DNA of 64,000 nucleotides, from NCBI GenBank assembly GCA_963281255.1, contig OY725497.1, positions 3,526,968 to 3,590,967 on the forward strand, read 5' to 3'. The position numbers and the translations under genes were made by a program. Under the pieces are notes generated by a model. It did not search any database. It was not told the origin of the DNA and was given only the letters and a program-made list of their open reading frames with translations. Positions 42,419 to 53,116 of this stretch are shown one piece after another; positions within the stretch are counted from its first letter, which is position 1, and each line of letters opens with the position of its first letter. Source of the stretch: Aphrocallistes beatrix. Its lineage: Eukaryota; Porifera; Hexactinellida; Sceptrulophora; Aphrocallistidae.

Positions 42419-42729
42419 AATTTCTCAGTAAACCCAAGGTTGATTAGTATAAGCAAATTCATTTAGTGTAGAATCCACACTTATGGTTTTATGGTTTATA
42501 TTCAAATCTAACCTAGCCTATTGCGGTTTTTGGGCAAGTTTTCAACATAATTGCTTTGAAATCAGTTTACAAACGTTGTAAATCTACACAATAATTGAAG
42601 AATGAACTTATTGGCTTGCAGATTGATCATCTCAGTATACGTAAGGTGATAAACATGTTCTGAAGAAAGGTCTCGTTACAATTTCTTGATACAATTAATT
42701 AAACGATTAATCGGTTACATTACAATTAA

Positions 42730-42830
42730 CCGTAGAATGCCCACTGGGGACACAGTGTCCCCGATATCGCGGATGTCTCTCAGCCATTTTCTATGCAATT
42801 GAAGCCATAAAAATGCTGGGCATTCTACAG
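42730..42830. mobile_element. piggyBac-type 101-bp element, copy 1
   Basis: Flanked by TTAA (42726-42729, 42831-42834). Inverted ends C(C/T)GTAGAATGCCC, with an internal palindrome GGGGACACAGTGTCCCC. A second copy of equal length is at 47119-47219. Confidence 0.82.
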
Positions 42831-43511
42831 TTAAGAAGAAGTACCCAAAAATCTCATCTATAATAATTAATAGAGTGTTCTTTGAATATTTCTTATTCTT
42901 GGAGTGGTACTTTGACGAAGTGAACTCTGTCGAGTAATTAGTGATATATATTGCCGGAGTAAGATTTATCATCTGAAAAACAATTTAGCATTCCTGTGTT
43001 CACACCAATCTAACAACGTAGGAAGTCTTCAGCTGACAAATACTTTTATGTATATACTAGGTATTTAATTATTACTATATTGGCAGAATTCTAAATCAGA
43101 AACCCGATATTGCCAGTCATTGGAACAAATTTCTAATACCGACGGTACTAAATTATCACTAGTGTCTCAAGAAAGATAGCAAACCGTAACTTCAGCACAA
43201 ACAGCTTATCACAAGAAAACAGTTCATAATTCATAATTCACATATAAGAACGATAATCAATTTGTTCGGCAGTATAGTTTTGAGCATTTATTGAGCTCAA
43301 GGGAAGCAGAAGCAGCTGTAAAGTGGTTAGGCCCATGACCTTACCACCGCCAAACAGAACAGAATCAAGGCGTTTTAGTACTTATTACAAAAAGGGTATT
43401 ATACAGCTCGCCAGATATTTTATATGCTTAAAATAACAGTATGAGATAGGAAAATTTTGCAAATTTAGCGCTCCTAAACACGATCGGACTAAAGTGATAT
43501 AGAGTACTAAC

Positions 43512-43811
43512 CAGTGTTGCCAGACGAACTGCTTAGCATGTTCATGCCATATACCTTCAATTTTTCATGCCAAGTTAATGCCATACAGCATTAAATGTTC
43601 TTGCCAAGTTCTTGCCAAAGTTCAAATGTTCATGCCAAATGTAAAGTGTTCTTATTATGTTTATGTTAAAAATAAAAAGTTAATGCAAGGTTCATGCCAC
43701 AAGTCAAAAGTTCATGCCAAAGTTCATGGTTCATGCCATGTTCATGCCACACCTCAAAAGTTCATGAAAATGGTCAAATCTATGAACTTTGTTCATGATA
43801 TGGCAAAATTG
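43512..43811. mobile_element. hAT non-autonomous element with TTCATGCCA iterations (300 bp)
   Basis: Begins CAGTGTTGCCAG and ends with the complement of CAATTTTGCCAT, with an exact 8-bp duplication GTACTAAC at 43504-43511 and 43812-43819. The body repeats TTCATGCCA or TTCTTGCCA many times. A shorter relative is at 50694-50893. Confidence 0.85.
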
Positions 43812-45322
43812 GTACTAACTAGCCTTCTTGTGCATATATAGAATTCAAAAAGAGGGCTTTCAAAGTAGTCACGAATCACGACACTAAAAAGCTTACTGAC
43901 AGTACAAATTATTTGTGGATAATCCGAAATGCTTGCATAGTATCAGCACATATATGCAGATTATTATGAATTATTTCCAAATTACCACCAAAATTTGACC
44001 AAATGTTGTTAAATACTTGGATTTAACTTTAATAGTAATGTTAGGATGAAATCTGCTCACACATAATCATAATTCGCCCGTAAAAGTGTAAGTAGTACAA
44101 TCATATAAACACGAGAATACAGTATTTCAGTATCTGGTCGATATAATTACAAAATCTGCCTCTGTAGATTCCCAACAATTCAACACAAATTATGATGGTT
44201 TGCATTTGTCTTCAATGATTCTAGGGTAATTATAATACATGGGGTAATTATAATACGTACATCCTCAAAACGCAACAACAGCTGATATTGTGTGCGACTG
44301 TAGACATAAAATTTAATTAAAGTTCGGCTTGGAGCTCGGAGAAAAACCTAATTACTCTACGCATAAATTCAAATATATCCAATTTCAAACATTTATGTAA
44401 GATGTAAGGTGGAAGTTTTACATGTGTAGACTAGTCATCTAAGGTAATAAGTCTAAGAACAAAATTGAAAAAATCTGAGCGTATTATAAACGAAAAGTTT
44501 ATTGGAGCTATTTAGTTAACACCACAAAAGATTCTGGGCTTTGTTTTAAAATACCGCAGCTTCCTTCTCGTTAATTTAAAAAAATTACCAGGAGCCAACT
44601 CTCATTAGCAAATTAGGGACAGACACTGTTTTCATGTAAAAACTTGCTTAGGACAATTTATACCAATTATAATTATTTTACAAATTTCGGCCCACAAGAG
44701 ATTGCATAATTGTTACACTCATTTAATCATCAAACAATTTTGTGCTTTTTAGTCTAAATCTACGTACGCAGCTAGCAATAATGTAATGAACCGCCTGCCG
44801 AGCAGCGGAATCAAGGGAAGTGCGTTGTTTCAATAAAAAGTTGATTTGAATTCAGATTCTGCATTGATTTTGTTAAGATAGATAAACAGTGTTAAAATTA
44901 AAATGGATCGCTAAATCTGATTCAGTCCAATAAAGAACTTCTCATCGAGGCAGTAATTAGCTGCCCTATACCACTTGACCAATAAAATATTATAGAGATA
45001 TCGTCTAACCAAAAACTTAACAAGCGAAATAAGAATTTATAACTCAAATAAGATTGTTGATATAGTCTAAATGAGCACAAATTAGAATTTTGCTACTGTT
45101 ATTAACACTATGAGTAGTTTACCCGCAAATTAAGATGAAGATTTATATTGAATTCTACTAGATTCATTTCTATGGTAAAAGTTTGCAAGAGATATGAATT
45201 AAAAAGAATTACAAATTGAACCTACATGGAATAGACACAATATGTCTATAATCTGTTCATTATATTACAGTACACATTGTGAGAGAATTATTGGAGTGAA
45301 TTTTTGTAACAAGAATAAATTA

Positions 45323-46783
45323 CTACTCTCGATATATGCCTAATCCAGATCGAAGTCTCTCGTACACGAGGTAGCTAATGCTAACTGCGGGGATTACTTT
45401 GAGACAGTTGGGATAGAGGCCTCGGTACAGCCCGAAAACTCCGTCCGATTGCAGGATTTCTTTGAAAACTTGTAACATCGTCGATTTTTGAAATACTCGT
45501 GATTGGAGGCGGGTACGAACTAAGGAAAGGGGGTAGCAACAGAATTGTCCACATGTGCTGGAAAATGTTCCACAGGCTAGAGGGAGCAACACCCCTGGGT
45601 TTCCATGATTGTCAGGATGGTACCGCTTGAGATACTCATTCTTAGAAGTCTCGTATATCGTCAAGTCTATTCCGGCATAAGGAAGAATACCCAGCATATT
45701 GGGCACCCAACCTTTGAAGAAACCCTTCATCCCTTCTCGGGCAAAAATGATGCTAATACAGTCCCAAAACCCGGCGTATTGGTTGGTTCGAGCGATAGCG
45801 AGTCTTGTCTTAACTACTTCCAAAGGATATATCGCGGTCTGTGCGAAAGAACCGGCCATTGAGCCTGCGAAGAACCTCTGCCCAATTGTCAGCTGGGAGC
45901 TGTTCTCATTGATCAGTGATTTGACGGTTTCATAAGCATAGAACTTTATAGATGTTTCAGGGGCAATCTTCAGCACATTCACGCCATTTCCTCTCCATAG
46001 GGATAATACTCCTCCTTCAGATAACATGTTCTTAAAACCTTCCAAAAGTCTAAGTTTATTCTCCTTGAGGGATTGCGTTTGCATCAACACCTTGAGCCTA
46101 TCCAAAGGTGCGGTGCAGGTGCGAGATACGATTCCGGCACCTCCGCCCGCTGCTAACTGGCGCCACCAGAATCCTGAAATCTTTTCTTGCTCAGAAAAAT
46201 CATCTGGAATAAGAAAGTCTTCCCCGATATCTAGAAGTGAAGCGTGTTCTCGCCATAAGTCCAGTTTAGACTTATCAATCGAGTACGGATGAAGTAACAA
46301 GAATTCTCTCCATTCATTAATGCCTATTACAAATTCACCTTTCGAATTCATCTTATTCTTGAAATAATGGGCCTCATTCGTGGAAAAGTTAAGTCCGAAA
46401 TGTTTTAACACCATCAAGATTTCCTCCTCTGATTGCGGAATATTCTTAGAAATAGGGCGGCCGAATTTAACCCATAGTTTGTTCTTTTGAGGTGCAAGAA
46501 GGGTTTCTACCTGCTTGAGTGTCAATTTATTTGAATTAAAAAGTGATAATGCATTTTGTTGGACCTCCTTGGCAATTGCAAAATTAAACTTCTCCTCCAC
46601 GAGGGTGACTAAACGCGATAGAGAGATTACGCGGTGGTTAATAATACTACTCTCCATTTCTAAACTTTTCAACACTGCGTCTATATTTATCTCTCCAATG
46701 AATGAAACTGCTGGCTTTTTCTCTCGATTTTCATGCGCATGTTTACGGTTCAATCCAGCTCTAGCCTTGAGATTGCTAGACAT
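45323..46783 (-). CDS. Mitochondrial ATP-Mg/phosphate carrier, SLC25A24/25/23 type, with degenerate EF-hands
   Basis: An inner-membrane carrier exchanging ATP-Mg for phosphate; in the family calcium binding to the N-terminal domain switches it on. 486 aa (human SLC25A24: 477). The C-terminal 280 residues hold three carrier repeats with PLDRLKV, PLEVVKTRL and PLSLVRTRL signatures and six TM helices. The N-terminal 190 residues align with the EF-hand domain and keep NEWREFLLLHP, DIGEDFLIPDDFSE and the WWRQL linker, but none of the loops shows the D-x-D/N-x-D-G-x-x-x-x-x-E pattern; the last reads NSKGEFVIGINEW. Calcium control is probably weakened or lost (inference). Single exon. Confidence 0.92.
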   Translation of the reverse strand: MSSNLKARAGLNRKHAHENREKKPAVSFIGEINIDAVLKSLEMESSIINHRVISLSRLVTLVEEKFNFAIAKEVQQNALSLFNSNKLTLKQVETLLAPQKNKLWVKFGRPISKNIPQSEEEILMVLKHFGLNFSTNEAHYFKNKMNSKGEFVIGINEWREFLLLHPYSIDKSKLDLWREHASLLDIGEDFLIPDDFSEQEKISGFWWRQLAAGGGAGIVSRTCTAPLDRLKVLMQTQSLKENKLRLLEGFKNMLSEGGVLSLWRGNGVNVLKIAPETSIKFYAYETVKSLINENSSQLTIGQRFFAGSMAGSFAQTAIYPLEVVKTRLAIARTNQYAGFWDCISIIFAREGMKGFFKGWVPNMLGILPYAGIDLTIYETSKNEYLKRYHPDNHGNPGVLLPLACGTFSSTCGQFCCYPLSLVRTRLQSRVFQKSTMLQVFKEILQSDGVFGLYRGLYPNCLKVIPAVSISYLVYERLRSGLGIYRE

Positions 46784-46912
46784 GGAAAGGAGTGGAAATG
46801 TTTGAAGTGAAGTGATAGTATCCGCTCTGTTTATACTAGATGCAAGTTGATAATATTAACATTTTATTTCATAAAATATGATGAAATCAAGAAAAATGAA
46901 AATCAATATGTA

Positions 46913-47098
46913 CAGTTGACTCCGCTTAATAGGGTCACTGTTTAATCGGGTCAACCGCTTAACCGTGACACTTTTGGCAGGACCGGAATAGCTCTCACAC
47001 ACATATAAATACAAAATATTTTCGGTTAATAGGGTTCTCAGCTTAATCGGGGCAAAATGTCCTCTGACCGATGTGACCCTATTAAGCAGAGTCGACTA
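46913..47098. mobile_element. 186-bp pogo-like element with TA target duplication
   Basis: Inverted ends of about 26 bp (CAGTTGACTCCGCTTAATAG and close complement), flanked by TA at 46911-46912 and 47099-47100. The motif GCTTAAT recurs inside. Confidence 0.8.
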
Positions 47099-47118
47099 TA
47101 TTGTAGTTGTTTAATTAA

Positions 47119-47219
47119 CCGTAGAATTCCCACTGGGGACATAGTGTCCCCGATATCGCGGATTTCTCTCAGCCATTTTCTATGCCACAGAAGCCATATA
47201 AATGCTAGGCATTCTACAG
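47119..47219. mobile_element. piggyBac-type 101-bp element, copy 2
   Basis: Same length, ends and internal palindrome as 42730-42830, flanked by TTAA (47115-47118, 47220-47223). A few substitutions separate the copies. Confidence 0.82.
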
Positions 47220-48122
47220 TTAAAACCTTAGTCTAAACTAATGATTTAATCAATTTCATTATAAACTGTTGGTCAAGAATAAAATAATTCACAAATTCGT
47301 AGACAAATCTAGAAATTATACATATTCGAAATATGCAATTATCAAATTCAAAATTCTTAATATTGACCTAAAGAATTCAAAATCTGAGGACTAATAAAAA
47401 TTTAACACTCTAATATAATTCAAATTAGAGTACTTTATATGAAGAGAATAACTTGTGATTTGAAAGATAATTTGAAACGAATAAAATACGACTGAGATTC
47501 ATAAGAATATAACGTCTATTATAATCTCGATTAGTTGATTGCCATCAGACAGACTTTCTTTACGGTGAGTAGTAACTCATAAAATACTCAGAGTATTACT
47601 TTCAAATTGCGAGAATCGATTTCAATATTGTGAATACCTACATTAGTCTTTGAGATCTTACTTATATCTTTAAACAAAGCCTTGCAGTGGAGGCGTTAAA
47701 ATATGAAAATATACTTATAGAAATCGGAAGTGATGGGATTTTGTGAAAAAATATTGATGCTGCACACCCACACCATAAAGAGATCCTACATGCGAAATTT
47801 TATAAAAATCGTACTAGATTTCGCAATAGCGCGCGTACGGACATACATACATACAATTGGACGGACGGACGAGATACTCCGTCCATGCCATAAGGGCATC
47901 TCCCTACAGGAGCTGCACTAAAAATACTCTTCGAGGCTAGCTAGCTAGAGATTGCCAATCATGATAAACGTAGCTAAGAGCAATTTAGCTAAGAACAACG
48001 TAGCCAAGAACAATTTTTTTAATAATAGTAAGTGGCAAGCTACATGCACATTATAACCAAGAATATCTCCAAATTAATATATCTTCACAATTAGGAAATG
48101 AAAAAGGTGAGAATGAAACTAA

Positions 48123-49181
48123 TCAAGAGTCCTTAAGTATAGCATCAATATCTGCATAATCGAAATCATCATCTTTGACATCTTCTGCTTCAGGATTGAA
48201 GTTCTCCAACTCATGATCAAGAGCATCATCGAAAACTGCTTCCTCATTCAATTTTTCCTGCCCGGCGGGGTCTGCGTTTACCTTGAGCTGGTTCAGTTCC
48301 TCCTGAGTGAGCTGGGTGGTGGTTCCCTGAATGTCCAATGCGTCCGAGACGAATTCTTCCGGTTCTATTTCGTCTGTCGTTACATGACTACTGCTGGTAG
48401 CATCTGCTCCTACTCCTGCGGTTTTCTCCTCTCGCTTCAGAGTTCCAAGCTGTACTGATTGTTTCACTAAATGTACACGGTAAAAGTAATTTCTCCAAAA
48501 ATTCTCTTCCGAAATCTTCTTTGGTACTAGATCAAAGCGAATTTCATCCAGCCTTTGATCTTCCGCTAACATCAACATTGCCTGTCCAAAGTACAGATCG
48601 AGGGAGAATTGGAAAGTAGATCCAGGAGGCGGCTCTCGAAGAAGGTTCCTACGGCTGGAAGAGATCTCAAGAATCTGCGTCTTCATTTCTTCAGATTCGT
48701 GAAAACCATACCAAGGCGGATTCGCCTCGGTTTGAATAGATTCTATTTTAGCTTTGTCAAGTGCGAACTTTTCCTCCTCAGTAATGAAGTCAGAAAAAAG
48801 TTTATTTGACTTGACAACTCCTGTGACGTCACTAAGAATATTAGAAAATCCTGTAGAGAGTGCTTGTAATCCAGAGCTAGTGACCTCCTTCAGTCTACTT
48901 GAAGGGATCAAGAGAGTGGCATCTTCAGGCGCTAACTTATTACTTACTACTGGAGAGATTTCCTTAGATTTCAGATCCTTATTCAAACTGGCATCAGTCT
49001 CTGTGCTATCTAACTCATGCTCACTGGAATCACTCTTTCCATTCGTGGCGTCTAGACCCGGCACTTCTTCAAGAGGCGGTTTCACTATGGGAGGAACTTT
49101 GCTGTCCGACTCGGTCTCAACTTTTGGCTGCTGTTCGAGAATATTTAAACTACTCACGTTCTCAACGAACCAATTCCACAT
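48123..49181 (-). CDS. SYAP1: Synapse-associated protein 1 (BSD domain)
   Basis: 352 aa, the same as human SYAP1. The BSD domain (about 195-245 of this reading) keeps EISSSRRNLLREPPPG, FQFSLDLYFGQAMLMLAED, FDLVPKKISEENFWRNYFYRV and HLVKQS, the last part with the family's FW pair. The acidic C-terminus ends in DYADIDAILKDS, comparable to the human tail. In mammals SYAP1 adapts AKT1 to mTORC2. I place the start at 49181 (MWNWFVEN), since 30 extra residues upstream look like leader read-through and the human protein also begins close to a W-L helix. Single exon. Confidence 0.9.
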   Translation of the reverse strand: MWNWFVENVSSLNILEQQPKVETESDSKVPPIVKPPLEEVPGLDATNGKSDSSEHELDSTETDASLNKDLKSKEISPVVSNKLAPEDATLLIPSSRLKEVTSSGLQALSTGFSNILSDVTGVVKSNKLFSDFITEEEKFALDKAKIESIQTEANPPWYGFHESEEMKTQILEISSSRRNLLREPPPGSTFQFSLDLYFGQAMLMLAEDQRLDEIRFDLVPKKISEENFWRNYFYRVHLVKQSVQLGTLKREEKTAGVGADATSSSHVTTDEIEPEEFVSDALDIQGTTTQLTQEELNQLKVNADPAGQEKLNEEAVFDDALDHELENFNPEAEDVKDDDFDYADIDAILKDS

Positions 49182-49903
49182 TGCTAATAGATAGATAGGA
49201 AAAACAGTATTAAAATGAATAACTATTGTCATTGGCAGCGTTCTTGCCAAATAAGAGCAAAAAAGAGCCAATGTTGTGCCTGTGCCCCCGTTGAATATTC
49301 TATGTTATATTAAATTTGACCTGTACCACAACAATCAATGTGAACCATACGTAATTACATCTGGAATGATTCAAAGCACTTGCATATGATTATGTTAATT
49401 ATAGTTTTAGTTCATGCAATCTGATTAAATTACATTTTTCAGCCACGACCAACAATCATCATGCTTATTAATCTCATGAACAATAACTCCTACCACAAAT
49501 GCAACCATACAGGACCAGTATGAATAAAATGTTAGATTAATTCACAATCAACTCAACTTGTGTAGTTTCAGCTGCAATTTTAACGGTTATAATGTCCAAG
49601 TTTACAATTAATAATTAATCAAAAATCTTATTAGCCTGTACTTAATGAACCAGATAAACTATTCATATCTGACCTAGGGTAAAACATCATATAATCACGA
49701 CTCCAGTGTCTGTCAAATAATATACTAGTAAGAAATATGCAACTTGGCTTGATCCTGCAAATGATCAAGTGCAAATTTCAGTTCTAATTTCAAATTTAAA
49801 TGCTTCGACATCAATTGCTTACAGAATTGCAGATCAATGAAATATAGAATGTGCGTAGTAATTAATTGGTAAGGATGAGCAGTATATTTTTTTTGCTGAG
49901 TAG

Positions 49904-50070
49904 CCAACAGTCGACCTAGGGTTTTTAGGGGGTAGATTTCAAATATCGTATTTTCGAAACTGTATGGTAATGTTTGCTTACTTTTGGTTACAATAGGTAC
50001 ATAAAGTAAATATATTGCAAAAATATACTAGAGACAAAATTTCAACTGTTGACCTGGGCGACTCTGCGGA
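49904..50070. repeat. Dispersed repeat unit, copy 1
   Basis: Shares with 53843-54045 the blocks CAACTGTTGACCTAG, AATATCGTATTTTCGAAACT and TACATAAAGTAAA in the same order. The unit restarts at its right end, suggesting a former tandem array with a period of about 140 bp. Confidence 0.6.
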
Positions 50071-50693
50071 CACAAGGTATTTGCGTGCGGGAAGCGCGCT
50101 AGTGTCAACGTAGTCTTAGTTATCAATAAAGTAATCTCTCCACTATTAAATATTTATTGACCCAGCTGGTCCTTACATTATGTAAATTGGATTATCGAGA
50201 CTTCACCTGACCTGGATAATTAAGATAGGATATTGTAGTAAGAACCGTTTTATTAATAAAAATGAAATACTAGAACTACATATATTCATTCAATTTAGAT
50301 GTGGAGAGCATGCTTTGATTAGAGATCGAATTAAAAATCAATAATGTATGTAGTATTAGATACAAAACAACAGACACTTCCTAATAACTAGCTCTTCATG
50401 TTTTAATTAATTGATAACATCAGACATTATTGATTTGAGGCTGCAGCTGGGCCCGTATTATTAAGAGGTTTTAATCACAAAGTTTAAACTTGATCTTAGT
50501 GAATACCATCAAGTTCGAACTTAAAATGTTAGTGAAACGGCCACAGATGAATTGCAGGTAAATCATTCGTTGAAAGCTGATGTGAACGATTGGTGACAGT
50601 AAACTGCTAAATGCTAAAACAGCAGGGTTGTCTTTGGAATGGAAATTCCCATATACTAATTCCAAAAATATTCACACAGATAAAGTAGTATAC

Positions 50694-50893
50694 CAGTGTT
50701 GCCAGAAGTTGGAATGATTAGCATGTTCATGCCACAACCTTCAAATGTGAATTACCAAGTTCTTGCCAAAGCTCAAATATTCATACCAAGGTCATGTTAA
50801 ATCAAATAAGTATTTGCCATGTTCATGCCACAACTCAAAAGTTCATGAAAATGCTCCAATCTATGAACTTTGTTCATGATAATGGCGACATTG
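50694..50893. mobile_element. hAT non-autonomous element with TTCATGCCA iterations (200 bp, older copy)
   Basis: Begins CAGTGTTGCCAG and ends GGCGACATTG; closely resembles 43512-43811 at both ends but with fewer internal iterations and an eroded flanking duplication (AGTATAC / TTTATAC). Confidence 0.75.
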
Positions 50894-51958
50894 TTTATAC
50901 ATACGTTTGTGTGTATATTAATGAGGGTTCTACAAACACTATGTTGGGCTAATAATATTATCTAATCAAGAATGTAAAGAAGTCTAAATAATAAAAACCG
51001 TTGAGCGAATATTATGTTTAGCAAGAAATTTGAAAATTTTCCCCAGGTCGTGTTATAATACATACAAGCGCTACGCAAACAGTATTAGTTCTATGGGTGA
51101 TTAGGTGGATGAGCCTTGCCACTTTTGATTAACATAATAGCAATGGCCTTACCACTTTTTATGAGTTTCCGACGGCAATGTTATACTTAAAAGGATAGTA
51201 ATAAAGTTGTCTCAAATGCTTCAACCATATCCTGAAGATAATAAAGTAAACCCTGATATAAAGTGATGGATGATTCAGGTACATACTTCTATTGAATTTA
51301 GTAATACAGTACTAACATGGAACTATGGTAGATATAAAAAATTAAGTTAAGAAATACATTGGGTACACCCATATTGGGATACGCATGGGAATCCTATGGG
51401 AATACCCACGAGGGGAAAAAAATCATTTCTATCCTCATTCCCACGGCAACCCTGTAAAACGGTCACAAACTAATACGGCTATAAGCCATGGCACACTTCC
51501 ACAATGTTGAAACTAAAAAAAGAGAGTCGAATCTCAAAATATGATTAGCTAACTAACAGCTTGTGACCGGTTCGACTTCGAATGATTGTAAATATCATAT
51601 ATATAGGTAAATAATTTACTATACGTAGTAGTATATATTCTTAATATAATGCAATAACAGACTTGACTAGAAAGTGAAGTCACAAAACACATCGAAAAAT
51701 CACAACATATATCCATTTAATACTTAGCTACCTTACTATTCAACAACAAATAAACATGTAAGAAGAAGTTCAAATTGTACAGATTCCAAGTTTGATGAGT
51801 AAATTAGTCAAGTGTGAGGCGATAGTAGTGCGTGAGTCAAGAGAACAGAATCAGAGTTTATGTTATACAGGTGTTACGTTACAGTTGTTTATCAGAACAG
51901 GTGGGTAGAAAAAACTTAGAAAGGTTGAACTAACAAAGATTCATCTTATGGCTGATAT

Positions 51959-53116
51959 CTAATAGGCGCTTTCAGCGAAACCCACTCGTGGGGGTGAAGA
52001 ACTCATATCAAAAATGGAGTAATATTTGGTGAGAAAGACATCTCCAAGGATCCACAAAGGATTCGGTAGATCTATGCCTGCGAATCCACTCAGGCATACC
52101 CCCTTTATGTTCATCACGTAGTGCCGAGGAGACAAGGTTAACCTGGCTCCAGATATTACTAGGCTCACATTAGGCAGGCTAGATACGGAGTTGCAGTTGA
52201 AAATATATTGACCCATGAAGTTCTTAGTGGCTCCCAATTTGAGGTTGAGATAGCTTATCTCCGTGGTTGGACCAACCAACAATGATGTTCCAGTATCCGC
52301 TATTGCTTGACAGCCAGAATGACACATCCCCATGTTCGCTTCATTGATTTGTACTCCATCCAATCTGAACTGCCAATAAGTCTTGCTAGTTAAGTTGGCA
52401 TAGACGATATCGCCGGTAAATCGACTAGAGTCAATTCCGCCCAGATGGAGCTCTCCGCCATAGTTCGAGCTCGATCCTTTACGAAGCCAAAAAGCAAATA
52501 CCGGAAGAGTAATCACTCCTTGTCGAACCAAATTAACGAATACTGGAGGCAACCCTCGCACTGAAATAGATTGAAAGCCCATGCCAAGAATTCCATCAAA
52601 TTTAGAGAGTGCAAATGGTATTAGGGACATCTTGGACATTTCACCAAATGGTTGCTTGTTCACCATTAATCCTGCGATGGATACGTTGTCATAGCTTATG
52701 ATCCCTGCAACCTTCCCAGTTCCATATCGAATGGCCATCGACGTTCCGTTTACTCTGTAGGTAGAAGACTGGGCATAGTTATAAGTGGAGTGGAATTTGC
52801 AGGCTAGGCAAAATAGATTACTTCGCTTAGATGGAACCCACAAATTGGCAGATCCTGTATCGAATACAACTTTAAAAGATTGAGGTGGGGTACCGATACT
52901 GACGGGACCGAAATACTGAGCGTCCATATAATCCTGTAGAGTCTCAGATCCGTATGAAGTATACCTTTTGTGGACAGAGGAGAGATGGTTCTGAACCTTA
53001 TCTAGCGTGTCTCTGTCACCAGAGCCTTTGAAAAGACGGACTTTACCATCCGGGACGCTCACGACTTGTAAAACTTGCAAAATGAAGGCAGAAAGCAAAA
53101 GACTGAACTCATTCAT
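51959..53116 (-). CDS. Cathepsin D-like aspartic protease
   Basis: A pepsin-fold endopeptidase, probably lysosomal or secreted. 385 aa: signal peptide (about 1-20), propeptide (about 21-65), then the mature enzyme starting near YFGPVSIGTPPQ. Active-site aspartates D86 (VFDTGSANLWVPS) and D274 (AIADTGTSLLVG), flap tyrosine Y131 (IRYGTGKVAG) and the C-terminal WILGDVFLTKYYSIFD are all present, so it should be active. Disulfide pairs CLAC, CHSGC and one in the C-terminal half fit. Cathepsin D versus cathepsin E or pepsin-like cannot be resolved here. Single exon, in an otherwise gene-poor stretch. Confidence 0.93.
   Translation of the reverse strand: MNEFSLLLSAFILQVLQVVSVPDGKVRLFKGSGDRDTLDKVQNHLSSVHKRYTSYGSETLQDYMDAQYFGPVSIGTPPQSFKVVFDTGSANLWVPSKRSNLFCLACKFHSTYNYAQSSTYRVNGTSMAIRYGTGKVAGIISYDNVSIAGLMVNKQPFGEMSKMSLIPFALSKFDGILGMGFQSISVRGLPPVFVNLVRQGVITLPVFAFWLRKGSSSNYGGELHLGGIDSSRFTGDIVYANLTSKTYWQFRLDGVQINEANMGMCHSGCQAIADTGTSLLVGPTTEISYLNLKLGATKNFMGQYIFNCNSVSSLPNVSLVISGARLTLSPRHYVMNIKGVCLSGFAGIDLPNPLWILGDVFLTKYYSIFDMSSSPPRVGFAESAY

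Larger units (their letters stand above)
40651..45322. other. Gene-poor AT-rich stretch with small transposons
   Basis: About 4.7 kb. Holds elements at 41342-41495, 42283-42418, 42730-42830 and 43512-43811; no gene supported. Confidence 0.5.
46784..48122. other. Intergenic carrier / SYAP1
   Basis: Holds two small transposons 20 bp apart (46913-47098 and 47119-47219). Near 47820-47900 there is a run of ACATACATACATAC and GGACGGACGGAC, and at 47968-48015 about three units of a 15-17-bp repeat reading (C)GTAGC(T/C)AAGA(G/A)CAA. No gene. Confidence 0.5.
49182..51958. other. Intergenic SYAP1 / cathepsin D-like
   Basis: AT-rich. Contains a dispersed repeat (49904-50070) and a hAT-type element (50694-50893). 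A stretch near 51361-51455 reads as repeated GGGAATNCCCA-like pieces, boundaries unclear. No gene. Confidence 0.5.

Noticed and set aside
43578-43841. Open frame with repeated His/Ala/Lys/Val text
   Set aside because: It is a translation of the TTCATGCCA array of the hAT element, not a protein gene.
47745-47930. LINE or SINE tail suggested by ACATACATAC and GGACGGACGGAC runs
   Set aside because: No second copy, target duplication or coding remains in the window; left as simple-sequence DNA.
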